The notes: generated by a model from the letters alone, not told the origin. A stretch of 64,000 nucleotides of DNA from Cristatella mucedo (GCA_009760855.2 WPIO01000149.1:565001-629000), one strand, 5' to 3'; numbered from the stretch's first letter, positions 24,180-37,724 are shown. Program-made: numbers and translations.

Positions 24180-26410
24180 GCGAGGGCGGTGCTGATGGAA
24201 CTCGGCGGCGGCGAGGGCGGCGGGGGCGGCGGACAGCAGCAGCTTGGCCCCTTCGTCGGAATTGACAACCAAAAGGCCGACGTGCTTGATTCCACGGCGA
24301 AAAGCCTACGCTGCGTTCATTGATTGCAAGGCGTGCGACGAAGCGCCGATAGGCGTTGCCGCGAACGCGCGCCTCTCGGAGGGCGGATGGCATAGGTAGA
24401 CGACGCCAACGGCACGAGCGTTCGCGGACCTCGAGTGGGCGCTAGAGCGAACGACGCGACCGCCGAGTATACGCAGGGCCGCCAAAAGCTAGCTGCTACG
24501 TGCGACAGACTCGCACTCACCGCGCATGCGCGAAATCAAATTCGCGGCGAAGCGCTTCCGCTTCGCCGCTCTCTGCGGTCGCTCGCTAGCAGTTCTCTTC
24601 ACTCTTCGCAGTGATTCATCGAACCCGATCGTCTAGATAGATGGTGCGCCAGCGCCGAAGAGACGCCTGCCGCATTTGGCCGCCGGCGTGAGGCTCGTCA
24701 TCGGATTCCCGTCTCGCGCTCAGATCGCCGCTCGCGCGCGGGCGCTCGCGCTTTTAAAGTGAAGCTCGTCGCCGGGCGCTCGACTCCTCATCGCAATGCG
24801 ACAGAATGGCGCTAAGCGCCCGCCGCAGAGAATCACCACCGACCGGCGTGACGTCGAGCTGCCCGCCTGGAGCGCCGCCGCCGGTGGTGGCGCTGCAGTC
24901 TCGCGGCTCGTTTTCCCTGTATTTTCACAACGACCGGTCGCACGAATCGTTTCTTTTCAGTCTCAGCAGCGCAAGTGCAGGACATGTAAAGTGCCTAGAA
25001 AGAGTCCGAGTTCTCCGAGGGCGCTACTTCAAATGCACTATTATTATTATCCCTGCGGTAGTTCGGCGAGAGGCGGAAGAGTGGCGGCGATTTTTGTGCG
25101 CACCTTCTCGCTGCGACGGGGCTGCATTTCGGCCGCCACTCGTCGTGCGAACGTCGGCTACGCTTCGGCCGCCGCCTCGGCGAGCAGCACCGAAACAAGC
25201 TGCGGCTGAGGCGAAAGCCAGCCGCGGTTGAGCGAGCGACGGTGGGGGGGGGGGGGGGGCGGGGGCGCGGTGCTGAGCTTTGGAAAGATTCCGATCACGC
25301 GGCCGGCCAGCTTCGGGCTTAGGACGCGCCCTTGGCCGCCGCGAGACGCGCCCCGCGCGCCCGGCGGTGGCGAGCTGGCGAGTGCGGCACGCGAGCGCGA
25401 GCTGGCGTCCTCTCCGGCTCACGGTTAGGCGCAGGCTCGGCGGCCGCGGCGGGGGCGCTGCGCTCTCTCAGCCAACGTTCGCTCGACGAGCGCCGACGAA
25501 AGAGAATCCGGGTCGAAATAAGAGTCGCGCGAGCTCCGGTACCGCTCGGCGCGAGCGAGCGAGCGAGCGCAAACAATTCCAGCAGTCTCGCTCGACTGGT
25601 GCGACCGCAAAGGACGCGCGGCCCGTCCTTTGGCGGCGGTGCCGCGCGGCGTCGCTCGCGGTCGCGCGCACGCGGGCGCGCGGAGCGACCGGCCGCGGCC
25701 GCCGGCGTCGGTCGGGTCGTCTTTCATCCCGACGCTATCGGCGGCAATCTATTCGCTCGAGCTGCGAGCGAGCGTCCGCTCGAGCCGCGCGGTACCGCCG
25801 CTGGCGTCGCCGCACCGAGCGAGCCGGCGGCGGTCGCGCGCGCGCGCGCGCGCGCGCGGCTCGCTCGGTGCGCCGACTGACCCGCGAGCGGCTCGAGTTC
25901 TGTTTGTCCCGTTGCAGGCGCGCGCGCGCGCGGCTTCATTTTACGCTCCGCCGCATGCGGCGCTTCGTGCCAAACGAAGGCGCTCCGCCGCCGCCGCCTC
26001 TGCCGCTGCGGGCGGGCGCGGCGGCTGCGTTCCGAAATGTTCTGCAAGCCTCAAAGAGTCGACGGCGTTGCCGGCCGTTTATCGGTAGTGGCGCGCCGCG
26101 CGTCGCCGCGAGAGCGAGCACCGAGGGAGGCGCGTGGCGCGGCGCGTCGCCGCAGCGAGCGTGCGGCGGAGCGTGGCGCGCCGCCGCACGCGGTGCCAAG
26201 CGATTCGAATAATTCCTGGAACGATGGGGGACGTCAGTACTTTTTTTTTTCATTTCCTTTGCCGTCTGCTTGCGGCAAGGAGAAGCCTCTTCGCCCGCTC
26301 TCCGCTGTCCGCAGAGGTCGAGCACTCTTACCCGCTCCGCGAGCACGCGTTTTCACACGAGCACACACGCAGGCGCGCACACACGCACTCACACGGTAAG
26401 CGGATAGGGT
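24180..26410. other. GC-rich block without a recognised gene
   Basis: CpG- and CGC-rich sequence with alternating CG/GC runs near 25840. Long Arg/Ala-rich frames overlap on both strands and match nothing. A G14 run lies at about 25246-25259. It could be a second CpG island; no exon was found. Confidence 0.4.
24978..25050 (+). mobile_element. LINE-A terminal tail fragment
   Basis: TGTAAAGTGCCTAGAAAGAG, a hairpin partner GAGGGCGC, and (ATT)n at the end. Confidence 0.7.
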
Positions 26411-26429
26411 CCTAGCCCACGGGCAACGT

Positions 26430-26510
26430 AATCGCGTATACGACCCAGGGAGTGTGTTCCAGTCTTGCAGCGGTCCATCCTGTATTGCTTGACGGAAATG
26501 GGATAAAGGC
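26430..26510 (+). mobile_element. Probable SINE-T remnant
   Basis: A weak box-B-like GTTCCAGTCTTGC followed by ATCCTGTATTGC and GATAAAGGCC. Confidence 0.35.
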
Positions 26511-27960
26511 CATTAATGCCAGTCTGCTGGTGCATAAGAAAGACGCTGCTGTTGAGTCAGTCTGACCTTTAATTCACTGTATATGCTCGCACGCGACTTA
26601 GGGATATCCAGGTAGGGGGCGCTACAATGACCGCTAGAGGGTTTTATGAAAGGAAAGTTTGAAAAACAGGAAGAAACCCCCAGCCCATCATTGTTTCCCA
26701 CTCGATAGCCAAATTTAACCTTCAAAGTAATTTTCATTCAATAAAGTTTCGGTATTCCTGCATTTAAGTAAAGTGTTTTGCCATGTAAAGGCTTTAAAAG
26801 AATTGGCCACAACATTAGAGGAAGTCGATGCGTATTTCATGCTGCACTGCTACCATTTGCCAAATATCTTGCTTGAATGCTGTTGGTGATTTTGAGTAAC
26901 CGAGGCGCTAAAACTTTTTATGCACGATATTCAAGCTTCAGCAGTGCCTCTGATTCAGTCACTAAAGTAAAAAACATATCCTACAGCTTCAGTTTCATCA
27001 TTATACAACATTTTTGTAGCACCACTAGAGAATAAAACATCGGCAAGCAAATAAACGTGGTTGGAAAACCTACGTCAATTTTCAGCTGATATCATGCAAA
27101 ATCTCGGCATATGCTTAAGAACACGTAGGGTAATTCACACAAATTCTGCAAATTCTGCGAGCGACAGTTAGGTTTTTAGGTTCTTACAAAATCTCGTCAA
27201 ATCACTAAATTCGAGACGTGAGTAGGGACGGAGTTCCCGACTTTGGGACGAATCCGACGAATCCCGAAGGCACGGTCTACAGAGATTCTATGTTGGTTCG
27301 AGGCGCAGCTTGAGAACGCTAGAGAGGAACCGGGGTAGAGCCAAGTTACGGTAACTAGGTGCTTAACCCCTTGACCGTATACCGGAACCGGCAGCCGTCC
27401 GACTTTCCCTCGAGCCGCGCAGAATTCTCCGCTACAAGGTGCCACTCCTTTGTAGTTGTGGCGGACCGGCTCCACAAAGGAGCTCTACGGTTTCCCTGCG
27501 GAGAGGTACAATTGCAGCTCCTCCATGTTGAATTCGACTGATCGCAGTGCAACGGTACGCTTTGGCCGAATTGAACCAGCAGAGTAACTGCAAGCAGCTC
27601 CGCCTATTGGTCAAGTGCCGTCTCGTCTCGTCTAGTGCTGCTGCATGTTACCCGACGAAAGAAATACGCCGTCGCCGGCGCCAGGCGCCATCGCGGCTCA
27701 GGCGAGACGAGAAGCACTGGAGAAAGAAAGAATTGGTTATCGATACCCTCAAGCGCGGCCGAAAGATCCTGAAAAACAAGCAGAGACTCCACTTAGGTCT
27801 CCTGCATTCCTGAGAAGGTGGTTAGGCGTCAGCGGCCGAGTCCGATTCGGTGCTGTGATTAGTTCAAAAGCGTGAGCAGCCACGTAATCACGTGTGGGGT
27901 GATCGAATCCTTTAAGAAGGTTGGACCTTGCTCAACTCAGCCAATCGCGGCGAGCAGCGA
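26511..27960. other. AT-richer region with a probable LINE-A remnant
   Basis: At about 27180-27345 the minus strand reads DRAFGIRRIRPKVGNSVPTH, similar to the DRAFSSYAPKAWNSLPTC segment of LINE-A. Nothing else is recognised. Confidence 0.4.
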
Positions 27961-29300
27961 GCCCTTCCGACCGGCTTTAGGGCCGCCGGCCGCAGCGGTC
28001 CTGGTCCGCCGCCCTAGCTAGGCACCTGCGCCGGCCGCTTCCAAAGTCGTCACCGTCGACAGGCCGTGGCCGTCTCTAGTAGAGCCAGCGCGAACTTGGT
28101 AGTTCCACCACTGGCACAAGTTTCCGCTTCCGGCGATCCTTCGAAGTCCGTCTGACAACCGCGAGGCGGAAGCTTCGATTGGGAGTGATTAATTTTCGCT
28201 CAAAAGCTGGGGGAAAGCAGCACGCAGGACCGCTGCGCCAACTCGGCGCCGGCGGCCGGCCTGGCGCCTACCGGACGCACGGCCAAGCGATTCGCCCGAG
28301 GAAGAGTCGTGGGCCGCCGGGGGTCGTCAAATCAGGGCTGCATTTGCCGACACGACGCGTGCGAAGGCGACCGCGAGGCCGCACGCGAGGACGTCCTCTG
28401 CCGCGCTGTGTAGACGAGGCTGCTGCTACAATAGCTGCTCCTTTCTTTGACCTGATGCGGTTTTTTTATTGCAACGTTGAGGAGGAACGCTGCCCTCGTC
28501 TTCGAAAGCAGCAGCTAAAAAGGAGTGGCTGCTCATTCTGTCTAGTACATTCAGCGCTGCGTGCCCTCCTTCGTCGCAGAATGTGCACTAAATGAACTTG
28601 CGTTGCCAAGTGACCCGCCGATTGACTGTAGAGCTTCGACGGTGACGTGCGGGCCGGCCGTGAGCTCGCCGCTCGCTTGCTTCGCTCTCTGCTCTCTCCG
28701 CTACGTAGTCTCTTGTCGTCCTTTCGTCACTTCCGTCCGCCACGACTCGCCGTCCGTCGACTCCGGCTGGTTGCCACACCGGCGACGCTTCGCGTACGAC
28801 GTGGCTGGAAGAGGCGGTCGCGGGCTTCACGAGGCAGCGCGCGTCTCGTCGGATTCGCTCGCAGCGCCGCCGTTGCCGTTGCACCGCCCTGGGCACGTTA
28901 AGCGCGCGGGCGCGCATGGTCGCCATTGTTCGCCGCCGAAACATGCGCACTCGGTGTGCTGATTCTTTCCGCTCGTCGAGCGGAAGACCACGAAACCCAA
29001 TTTTGCCCGTAGCGCGGGGTTAGCTGGCTGTCAGCGGCCGGCGCCCTGCGGCCGGTCGGCGAGGTTCGCGACACGACGCTCGGAGTCGCACCTGTCCGCC
29101 TGAGACGACAGGCGAACTCCGCTCGGCCTCTCAGCTGCGTTCCGGCTGAAGACAAAGGACATTCGCACGCCAACTGCAAGAGGTCATAATGAGGCTTCGC
29201 GTAGCTGTTAATTCCGATAATCAATCGATAGACACCTGCGCTTAGCAGCCGCTCCGCAGATGGCCTCAGCGGCTCGATTGCCCTAACGGATCGGGCGGGG
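27961..29300. other. GC-rich region, no gene recognised
   Basis: CpG-rich sequence. Short overlapping frames on both strands show no family match or convincing splice pair. Confidence 0.4.
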
Positions 29301-29381
29301 GAGGGGCGGTGGCGGTAGAAGCAGCAGCGACAGCGGCGGTGTAGCAGCGGAGAGGCGGTGGCAGTGGCGGTGGCAGCGGCA

Positions 29382-29628
<247 letters not shown>

Positions 29629-29639
29629 TGCGAGTGAAG

Positions 29640-30607
29640 TGATGGCGGCGGTCCTTTGGACGATCCCTTGAGCTCGGCTTATCGCGTAGGCTGACCGCAA
29701 AGAAGGTTGGGTGGGAACCAGATCTGGCACTCGATAGGCGGAAGCCGAGCACCATTCTTGGAAGCGCTGCTGACGAAGAAAGGCCTCGTGCACAGAAATC
29801 GGGCAAGCGGAAATCCGAGAACAAAAAGCCGCAGGGGCCCTCACGAACACCTGAGGCCACACATTGCAGCGGCTACACTTTTGGTTAAGGTACCGAGCCT
29901 TTAAAGACAACAAGGGATGGACGAAAGGCAGAGACAGCAAGCAGTCAATAACGCAGGATTTGCTTCTTGCGTGTCATTCTAGATGCTTCCGCCATTGAGA
30001 TAGGGAAACAGTTGAGAACTACTGGTCAGCTCTCCCAAAGCTCACCGGTTGCGCCTTGTTGAAAGAGTTCAAAACTACCTCCAAATAAAGGCATTTCTCC
30101 TACTCCTTGGGGCGACTGCTTCTCTGCAATAAACCGCAGTCAGACGCCCGCGTTCTTTACTCTCTTGTGTTTTTTTACTTGCTTGTGCCGTTTATATATC
30201 CTATTATTAAGTGCAAGGTAGGTGCCGAGTTCTTTTTGATTTCACACAAGTACGACCTACGTTACTGGAGACTTTCAAGTGACAGGAGAACCAATTTAGG
30301 TCGCCAGCGTAGTTTTTTTTAGTTTCTTTTTCTTTCTTTTCTTAGAGAGTCAATATTAATGCTTATCGTTACTTTCGACAGAAATTCCGGGAATTTTTCG
30401 GAATAGCATCGAGAAAATGGTACAAGAGCGTCGGTGAAAGTTGAGAAACTGAAGCTGAAGGTCTCTGATGCGTCAGATCCTCTACATGTGATCATCAATG
30501 TGGCAGGCTACTAAATGGCGTTGAAATCTAAGACATTCATCCAGATACGTCTAACAAGTCTGCATTCCCCAGGATGTCGTTACAGACCAAAAGCAAAGCT
30601 GACTTGG
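29640..30607. other. No feature recognised
   Basis: Unique-looking sequence with a T-rich stretch at about 30311-30342. No gene or repeat family recognised. Confidence 0.5.
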
Positions 30608-32948
30608 TGTATGTATGTATGTATGTATCTCCGTCTGTAACTCCACAAAGCCGCAAAGACTATGTGGGTGTTACGCAGGAGAGTTTTTTTTTAGCGAACT
30701 CACAGCCTAAGCGGCTTCCGGTACGCATTCGGTAGCCAACAGACTTCGTCTCACGCAACAAAGAAAAAGTGGGAAGCATAGCAGAGTCACGAGAGCAGTT
30801 GAAGTAGTGACTAGTATGGAAGTAGCAGCTCAGGACCGCTGAAAAGGATGAGCCTTAGTCGGCAGTAGGAGAGTAGTTGTCGTTGCATAATAATTGTGGA
30901 AGCGAGTTCCACAGTCTAGGGCCAGCAGAGCTAAAGCTTCTGTCGCCAACGTTCTTTAAGCGAAGGAATGGAACAGCTAATTTATTGTCCACACAGGACC
31001 TGAGGGCGCGAAGAGGCTGAAACTGGTGCAGCAGTTCAGCTAGGTACGAAGGAGCCAAGCCGTGGCGGGCCTTGTGGGTCAGCGTAAGAACTTTTCTCTG
31101 GATCCGTTGCTCAACCGGCAGCTATCCTAGCTCTTTTAGCAAAGGAGACACGTGCTCAAACCGCTGGGACTTGAAGACTAGCCTTGCAGCCATATTCATA
31201 GTCTGCTGCAGTGGCCTAGTTGCTTTCTTTGGTAGCCCAGCCAAAATGGAATTACAATAATCAAGCCGAGACAGAACTAAGGAGCTAGTTCAATTTTTTG
31301 CAAGACACTGTGGAAGACAGCTCATAATCTTGGATAGGGATCGGACGCGATGGCTGGCTGTAGAATCAGTCTTTTGAATGAAGCTTTCAGAATTGAGGCA
31401 GCTATCAAAAACGACACCTAAATTTCGAGCACGTTGTAATGGTCGCACAGCAGCATCACCTATTAGAAGAGGAAAGCCTTTTAATCCAGCCACGCGCTTA
31501 GAGTGTCCTATGAGCTGCAGTTCGGTTTTATGGTAATTTAGTTTCAAGAAGTTTTCTGACATCCAGGATCGAATATCGGCAAGGCAAGCATTCAGTTTAT
31601 CAGTTGCTGCAGCAGATTCCGAGGGTTTGAATGACAAATACAGCTGAGTATCGTCAGCATAAAAGTGATATCCTATTCCATGGGCCTAAATCACTTTTCC
31701 CAGAGCTTGAGTATAAATGGAGAACAGCAAGGGGCCGAGTACTGACCCTTGAGGGACTCCACAGGTGACCCTTCTCGTGTGTGAGACCTGACCCACACTC
31801 GACACGGATTAAACACGACCAGACAACTACGATTTAAATCACGCCTTGCCTCGTCTGCCAGACCGATCGTTTTTCTCAACCGTTCAAGTAGAACATCGTG
31901 ATAAATGGTGTCAAAGGCAGCAGACAGATCTAGCAGAGCTAGGGCAGTGACATTCCCGTCATCATTGCCACTTAGAAAGTCATTTTCAACATGGAGGAGA
32001 GCAGTTTCAGTGGAGTGCTGCCTCTTGAACCCTGATTGAAATGTCGATGAAAATTCTTTTTCCCCCAAAAATGTTCAACCAGCTGCTTAGCAACAATTCT
32101 TTCAAGAATCTTTGACAATAAAGGAAGAAGGGAAACTGGGTGATAGTTTGCAAGGACCTCTGTATCTAATCCAGGCTTTTTAAGTATGGGTCGAACGATT
32201 GCAGATTTGAAGGACTTGGGGACGACCTCTTTTCCCAGAGAAGCATTAAAAATCTCTATTATGGCAGGGCTAATAGTATAATAATAATAATAATAATGCA
32301 CTTGATAAAGCACCCTCAGAAAATTCAATCTCTTTCTAGGCGCTTTACATTTGCTGCAAACGGAAACGCGATTGAACGGTGAGTAATGTCATGCTTGATA
32401 AACATGAATAACATGGTTAGGGGTGACATGCACAGGGCCAGCATACAAGTGCGGTTAGTGGCAGCATGCACAGTGTCAGCACGCATATCCACATGAAGGA
32501 CGAATCACAGGGACCCACTAAATGCTGTCCTAAATAGGCGTTTTTAAGTTCTTTTTAAATGTGGTCAAGTCAGGGGATGTTCTGACGCAAGTCGGGATTG
32601 AGTTCCAGGCTTTGGGAGCATATGAACTAAATGCACGGTCTCCAAAAAGATTTGATGTTTGTACGAGGTATTGGTAAACTGTTGGATTCCGAAAAGTGGG
32701 TGGTACGATGCTTGGCCTGGTGGGGGACTAAGTTGGTCTGCCACTGCAGACCACAGAGATGATGGTATAGGGTCTTCAGGAGACGAGCTCTTTTTGCTAG
32801 ACCTTATTAAGATGGCTACATCGCACGCAGAAATCTCTGACAACCTTTTAAGGACGGTCACAGGTTGTGCTTCCGCAATTGCTTTAGTTGGAGGGGGCTT
32901 TATGGAGGCAGGAATGTGCACAATTATTTTGGTAAAGAAGGCTGAAAA
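30608..32948 (-). mobile_element. LINE-B (L2/CR1-like), 5'-truncated and interrupted
   Basis: Read right to left: a pre-RT segment (SSSPEDPIPSSLWSAVADQL), then after a 451-base LINE-A insertion the RT start (VRPILKKPG, YHPVSLLPLLSKILERIV), QSGFKRQHSTETALL, LLDLSAAFDT (motif A region), a broken motif B, FYADDTQLYLSF (motif C) and GPRLWNSLPQ. It ends in (TACA)n at 30608-30628. Several stops and frame shifts make it inactive. The N-terminal and endonuclease regions are absent. Confidence 0.85.
32274..32724 (-). mobile_element. LINE-A 3' copy nested in LINE-B
   Basis: A 5'-truncated LINE-A starting at CCCACCAGGCCAAGC on the minus strand and ending in (ATT)n. It splits the LINE-B frame exactly between ADQLS and PAIIE. 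GGACTAA (32725-32731) and GGGCTAA (32267-32273) flank it as a near-perfect 7-base target duplication. Confidence 0.88.
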
Positions 32949-32949
32949 T

Positions 32950-33048
32950 TCGATCGTGTTTCCTTTGCAGCAAATGTAAACGCACCTAGAGGAAAATATT
33001 GAGTTCTCTGAGTGTGCAAGTATCAAGTGTATTATTATTATTATTATT
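32950..33048 (+). mobile_element. LINE-A 3'-tail fragment
   Basis: TTCGATCGTGTTTCC, TTTGCAGCAAATGTAAACGC, GAGTTCTCTGAGTGTGC and (ATT)n. It abuts the truncated right end of the LINE-B copy. Confidence 0.75.
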
Positions 33049-33594
33049 CCTGTCGGCATAACCGAGAGCAGTGGTGCTGTACCTAAAAGTCAGTAGGTGT
33101 GATCCACGTCTAAAGGCTTCACGATATTTTTCACGAGACGCTAAGCGCTAGCATCCTTACGAACACTGCAACTACGCACGAGGAACACAAGTGCAGAAGC
33201 CGCTTCACGCTATTTGTAGCACTATCTTTGGCCGCTTGAGACCATGTGCTTCTTCCAAGGACAGACAAAAGCACTGCACCACGCATGAGTGATTTTCCAG
33301 AGGCTGGCTGCCACCATGCAAACTATCAACTGATCTAGTGCAATGGCTTCAGTTTGCTACGTCATTGTTTAGTTCCAATTTTAAGAGGGACATTCCATGC
33401 TTGCTAACGAGTTCTTAAAACATGGTCGAGTGTCGTGGCAATGAAATAAAAATACCATAAGCAGAAAAATCATAAAGCAGCAACAAGAGACAAATTAAAT
33501 ACACTTTATTAAAATAAAGTGCTGAAATTCCAACAATATGTCACGTTCGCAACTATGTATTGTTTCGTAGATGAGCGATTATATTGGTGCTTGA

Positions 33595-36500
33595 GGGTTC
33601 GACGAATTACCGCAATCCACCGCAATCCACCGCAATCCACTCTAATTAGGCTAACATCAACCAGACGTCAGTGTTGCCGAGCTCGAAATTTCCACTGATA
33701 TTGCAGTGCAAGTTCAATTTTATCTATTCACCAAATTTCATGTCGCTTCTCGCACGCGCACATATGCCAATGAGCTTTGACGCCGGACGCCTGTACCACA
33801 ATCCGCCGCAATCTATTCTAGTTCCCGTAAAATCCACAAACAATCAGCTGCGCACAGCTCCAAAAAGTTTGGAATATGAAATTACGCAATACGTACAATT
33901 TACCCAGGAAATTTCGCGCGATTGCGCTCACGCGTTCTCATGAAGCCCACTGAAATAGCATTGCAGTGGCAGAGGCCAATACCGCAATCCATTGCATTCC
34001 ACAGCACAACGAAAGAAATCCTGTTCGAAAAAGCTCCTCTTTTGATTGCATATGACAGCAAACTCAGCGATGATTGCACTTAAAAATTTCACTTGCAGTG
34101 GTACGGCCTTTACCGTGCAATGCGCTGCAATCGACTGGAGTAGCTGGGGCCAACACCGCAATCCACTTCAATCCACCGAATCTACGACAAAGAACAAAAT
34201 TGAAATAGATTTCGCCGAGCTCCAGCTTTTGTTGCATATTAAAGTGCACCGTGCTGCGTGCACAACCGCGTAAAATAAAAAACAAATTGTGCTTCATTAA
34301 GGACCAAGTCATTCGGGCAAAGAAGCATTTTACATTAAGCATATTACATTAGGGATAACATCGCACTTCAAAAAGTTCCATGTAATACCTGATGTGTACT
34401 TTAGCTTTGAGCAGCCTAGGTGCAGTAGATTTGCGACGGATTGCAGAAGATTGCTGTATTGGCATGGGCCATTGCCGTAAACAAAATAATAATAATGTAC
34501 TTGATAAAGCGCCCTCAAAGAACTTAATCTCTTTCTAGGAGCTTCACATTTGCTGCAAAGGGAAATGCAATTAAATGGTAAGTAAAATCATGCTTGAAAA
34601 ACAAACAAAATGAATAACATGGTTAGGGGTGACATGCACAGGGTCAGCATGCAAATGTGGTTAGTGGAATTGCTGTTGATTGCAATGCAGTGACCGAGAG
34701 CTAGCATTACTAATGATATTTCATGGATGCACCAAAAATAGAGTATACACGAACACAAATTCTAAATGGGAGCATCACTTAGTCCAGTCTATTTTTAATG
34801 AAACGTTGTAGATTTTCGCATTTTCCCAGGCCGTTGCCGTCCATTGCCGCGCATTGTCATCGCGTGTACATTCAAGATTGGTTGAAAGGATGCTGTTGCA
34901 CTTTTAATACATCACACTGTTACGCAAGAAAAAAATGGATCTTATCCCAACAGCCTTGTTTTTAATTGTAACCGACAATCGTAGATTGGTGTATTGTCTC
35001 GGGCAATTGCCGTCGATTACCATGCATTCCCCAAGGTTGAATGCGCAAATGACAGTATGTGCGCCCACAGTGAGCGTTATGTGGTAGGACAATTAGAGAT
35101 GCGATAAGCCAATTTCCAGAAAATTTGAAACATATTGCATTAGAGGCCGGGCCATTGCATTCAATTGCCGTGCATTGCGCTCGATTTTACCTTAGTCGAT
35201 TGCTTAAAAAGATGTGGCTGCACTTTTAATGCAGTGTAATGCAATACGCAAGAAAAGTTTGAGATTCTCCTAGCAACTGTAGGTCCATTTGTAACTGACT
35301 ATTATGGATTGGCGTATTTCTCTGGGCCATTGCCATTGATTGCCGTACGTTGCTGTCGATTGAACGCGCATAATGGGCAAAAATTATGCACGCGGACAGG
35401 TACATGCTACGTGGAATTGAGAGCTGCAGTTTATTGCAGCTAATCTTGTCAATTTTCCATGGATTTCGCTTTCGGCCCTACCATTGCTCTGGATTGCCGT
35501 GCATTACTGACAGTTAACAAGCAAAGCATCTTGAAAATTCCACGGTTTTACTTTGAATGCAGCGGAATGTTATATGTAATGACAATTGAGGCATCGAGCT
35601 TCCAATTTCTCTTCAATTTGTCACGAATTGGGGTATTGGCCCGGGCCATTGCTGTTAATTGCCCATTCCTTGCTCGCGATTGTACGTGCGCGATTGGTTG
35701 AAAGGATGTGATTGCACTTTAAACACAGTGGGCAGCGACAGGTAATATAAATTTGATTTGGCCTAGTCACTTTCCATTGATTTACGATGGATCGTAATGG
35801 ATTACCGTATTTGCCCGAGCCATTGCCGTCGATTGCCATGCATTGCCTAAGATTGAACGGTCAGAGCTGATTAAAATGGGTTGAAAGTATGTGCGCGCGC
35901 AGTGAGATGTTATGTGGAATGAGAATTGGAGCTTGGTGCAGCCGATTTCTCGTCGATTTGCCATGGATTTTGGTATTGGTCCCTGCCATTGCTGTCAATT
36001 GCCGTGCATTGTTGACTATTAACGAGCAAAATAGCTTAAAAGTCCGACGATTTCACTTTTAGCACAAAGAAATGTAAAATGTAATGACAATTGGCACTTC
36101 GTGCAGCCAATTTGTGATTGACCAGCCATGGATTTTAGTGGATTGCTGCTTCGAGCCGAGCTGTTGCCGTAGATTGCCATGCATTGCGTCGGATTGAGGT
36201 GGATTGCTGTATGGAACCAGGCCGTTGCAGTCGATTGCAATTCATTGCATGAGAATTCGTGTGCACAATAGAGCAAAATTTTTTAGGTGCACCTTGAACT
36301 TAGTCTAGTCCTAAATGCAGTGTCAATTAGAGTTTCGCGATGGCGATTTGAGGATGAATTGCAGTGGAATAGAGAGACTGCCGTCGTTTCTCAGGTCATT
36401 TCAGGCGATTGCCACCCGTTGTCAACAGTGTGAGGATGCAAAATTTTTTAATTTTACGTGGTTGTGCACACAGCATGATGCACTTTAATATGCAATAAAA

Positions 36501-37108
36501 GCTGGAGTTCGGCGCAATCTATTTCAATTTTCTTTGCCGTGGACTCGGTAGATTGAGGTGTATTTGCGATATTGGCCCGGCTACTCCAGTCGATTGCAGC
36601 GCATTTCGCAAGAACGGCCGTGCCAATGCAAGTGAAATTTTTAAGTGCAATCATCGCAGAGTGTGCTGTCATAAGAAATCAAAGAAAGAGCTTTTTTAAA
36701 CAGGATTTCTTTCATTTCGCGATGGAATGCAATGGATTACAGTATTGGCCTCGGCCACTGCAATGCTATTTCAGTGGACTCCGTGAAAACGCGTGAGCGC
36801 AATCGCGCGAAATGTTCTGGGTACATTGTGCGTATTGCGTAATTTGATATTCCAAACTTTTGGAGCTGTACGCAATTGATTTGTGGTCGATTAGACGGGA
36901 ACTAGAATGGATTTCGGCGGATTGTGGTACAGGCGCCCGGCGTTAAAGCTCATTGGCATAAGTGCGCGTGTGCGCAGCGACATGAAATCTGGTAGATAGA
37001 TAAAATCGAATGTGTCCTACAATATCAGCGGAAATTTGGAGCTCGGCAATGCCAACGTCTGGTCGACGATGGCCTAATTAGAGTGGATTGCGGTAATTCG
37101 TCGAACCC
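33595..37108. mobile_element. Foldback-type element with long terminal inverted repeats
   Basis: Starts GGGTTCGACGAATTACCGCA and ends with its reverse complement. The inverted homology extends with gaps over about 600-700 bases on each side (33595-34300 against 36430-37108). The interior is made of diverged tandem units of about 170 bases marked by variants of GGCCATTGCCGTCGATTGCC. No transposase frame is seen. Target duplications are not evident at the ends. A LINE-A tail is nested at about 34484-34668. The class is unknown: a non-autonomous foldback DNA transposon is the simplest reading. Confidence 0.75.
34484..34668 (-). mobile_element. LINE-A 3'-tail nested in the foldback element
   Basis: The minus strand reads CCACTAACCACATTTGC, ...GCAGCAAATGTGAAGC, GAGATTAAGTTCTTTGAGGGCGC and (ATT)n at the left end. 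It interrupts the inner end of the left arm. Confidence 0.8.
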
Positions 37109-37316
37109 GCTGCTATATAGTTGCAGGTTCAACTCTCACTAGACTCTTCGCATGCATATACGCCCAGGTCGCTCGAGGGACACTCGCTCACGACGCAGCG
37201 GATGACCGCTCGTGCGGATTTTCCCTCCTTGCCACAGACCGACGCCGCGTCCTGAACCCGATTAAGTTACCCAGTGGATGTTGCATGGCAGTGGCTTCGG
37301 CGGCGGCGGCGGATCT

Positions 37317-37494
37317 TGTGGGGTCTCGCGGAGATACAGCGGGCAAACGTGAGGGGTAAACGAGAATCTCTCTTTATTACTCTCAACGCATACATATACG
37401 AGAGCTCGATGAATCACAGTAGACGAAAAGAAATGTAGCATCCATTAGTGGCCTGACGTTGTGCTACGTCAATGGCTTAACTATTGGCCACAGG
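37317..37494 (-). mobile_element. Possible solo LTR remnant
   Basis: The minus strand starts TGTGGCCAATAG, has an AATAAAGAGAG polyadenylation-like signal and ends CGAGACCCCACA. The TGTGG/CCACA ends fit an LTR, but flanking 5-base repeats do not match, so this is tentative. Confidence 0.35.
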
Positions 37495-37724
37495 TGAGGC
37501 ATGTACATTAGTGTCAATGGCGGTTCGCTAATTACAAGAGAGGAAGCCGCAGACACGCTCAACGTGGATATGCTGCCACAGCAGATGCACTGGTTGCAGC
37601 TTTGTACCCATTTAGATATTGTAAACGCGCAACTTAATTCGCGAAGCTCACCACAATTAGGCTCGAGCTCGCACTCAGAAATTTAAAGCTGACGCTTTAG
37701 GAGTCCCGTGTCGTGAGGCATAGG

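Noticed and set aside
33595-37108. CRISPR-like or centromeric satellite array
   Set aside because: Units are too diverged and too long for CRISPR, the genome is eukaryotic, and the array is bounded by inverted ends.
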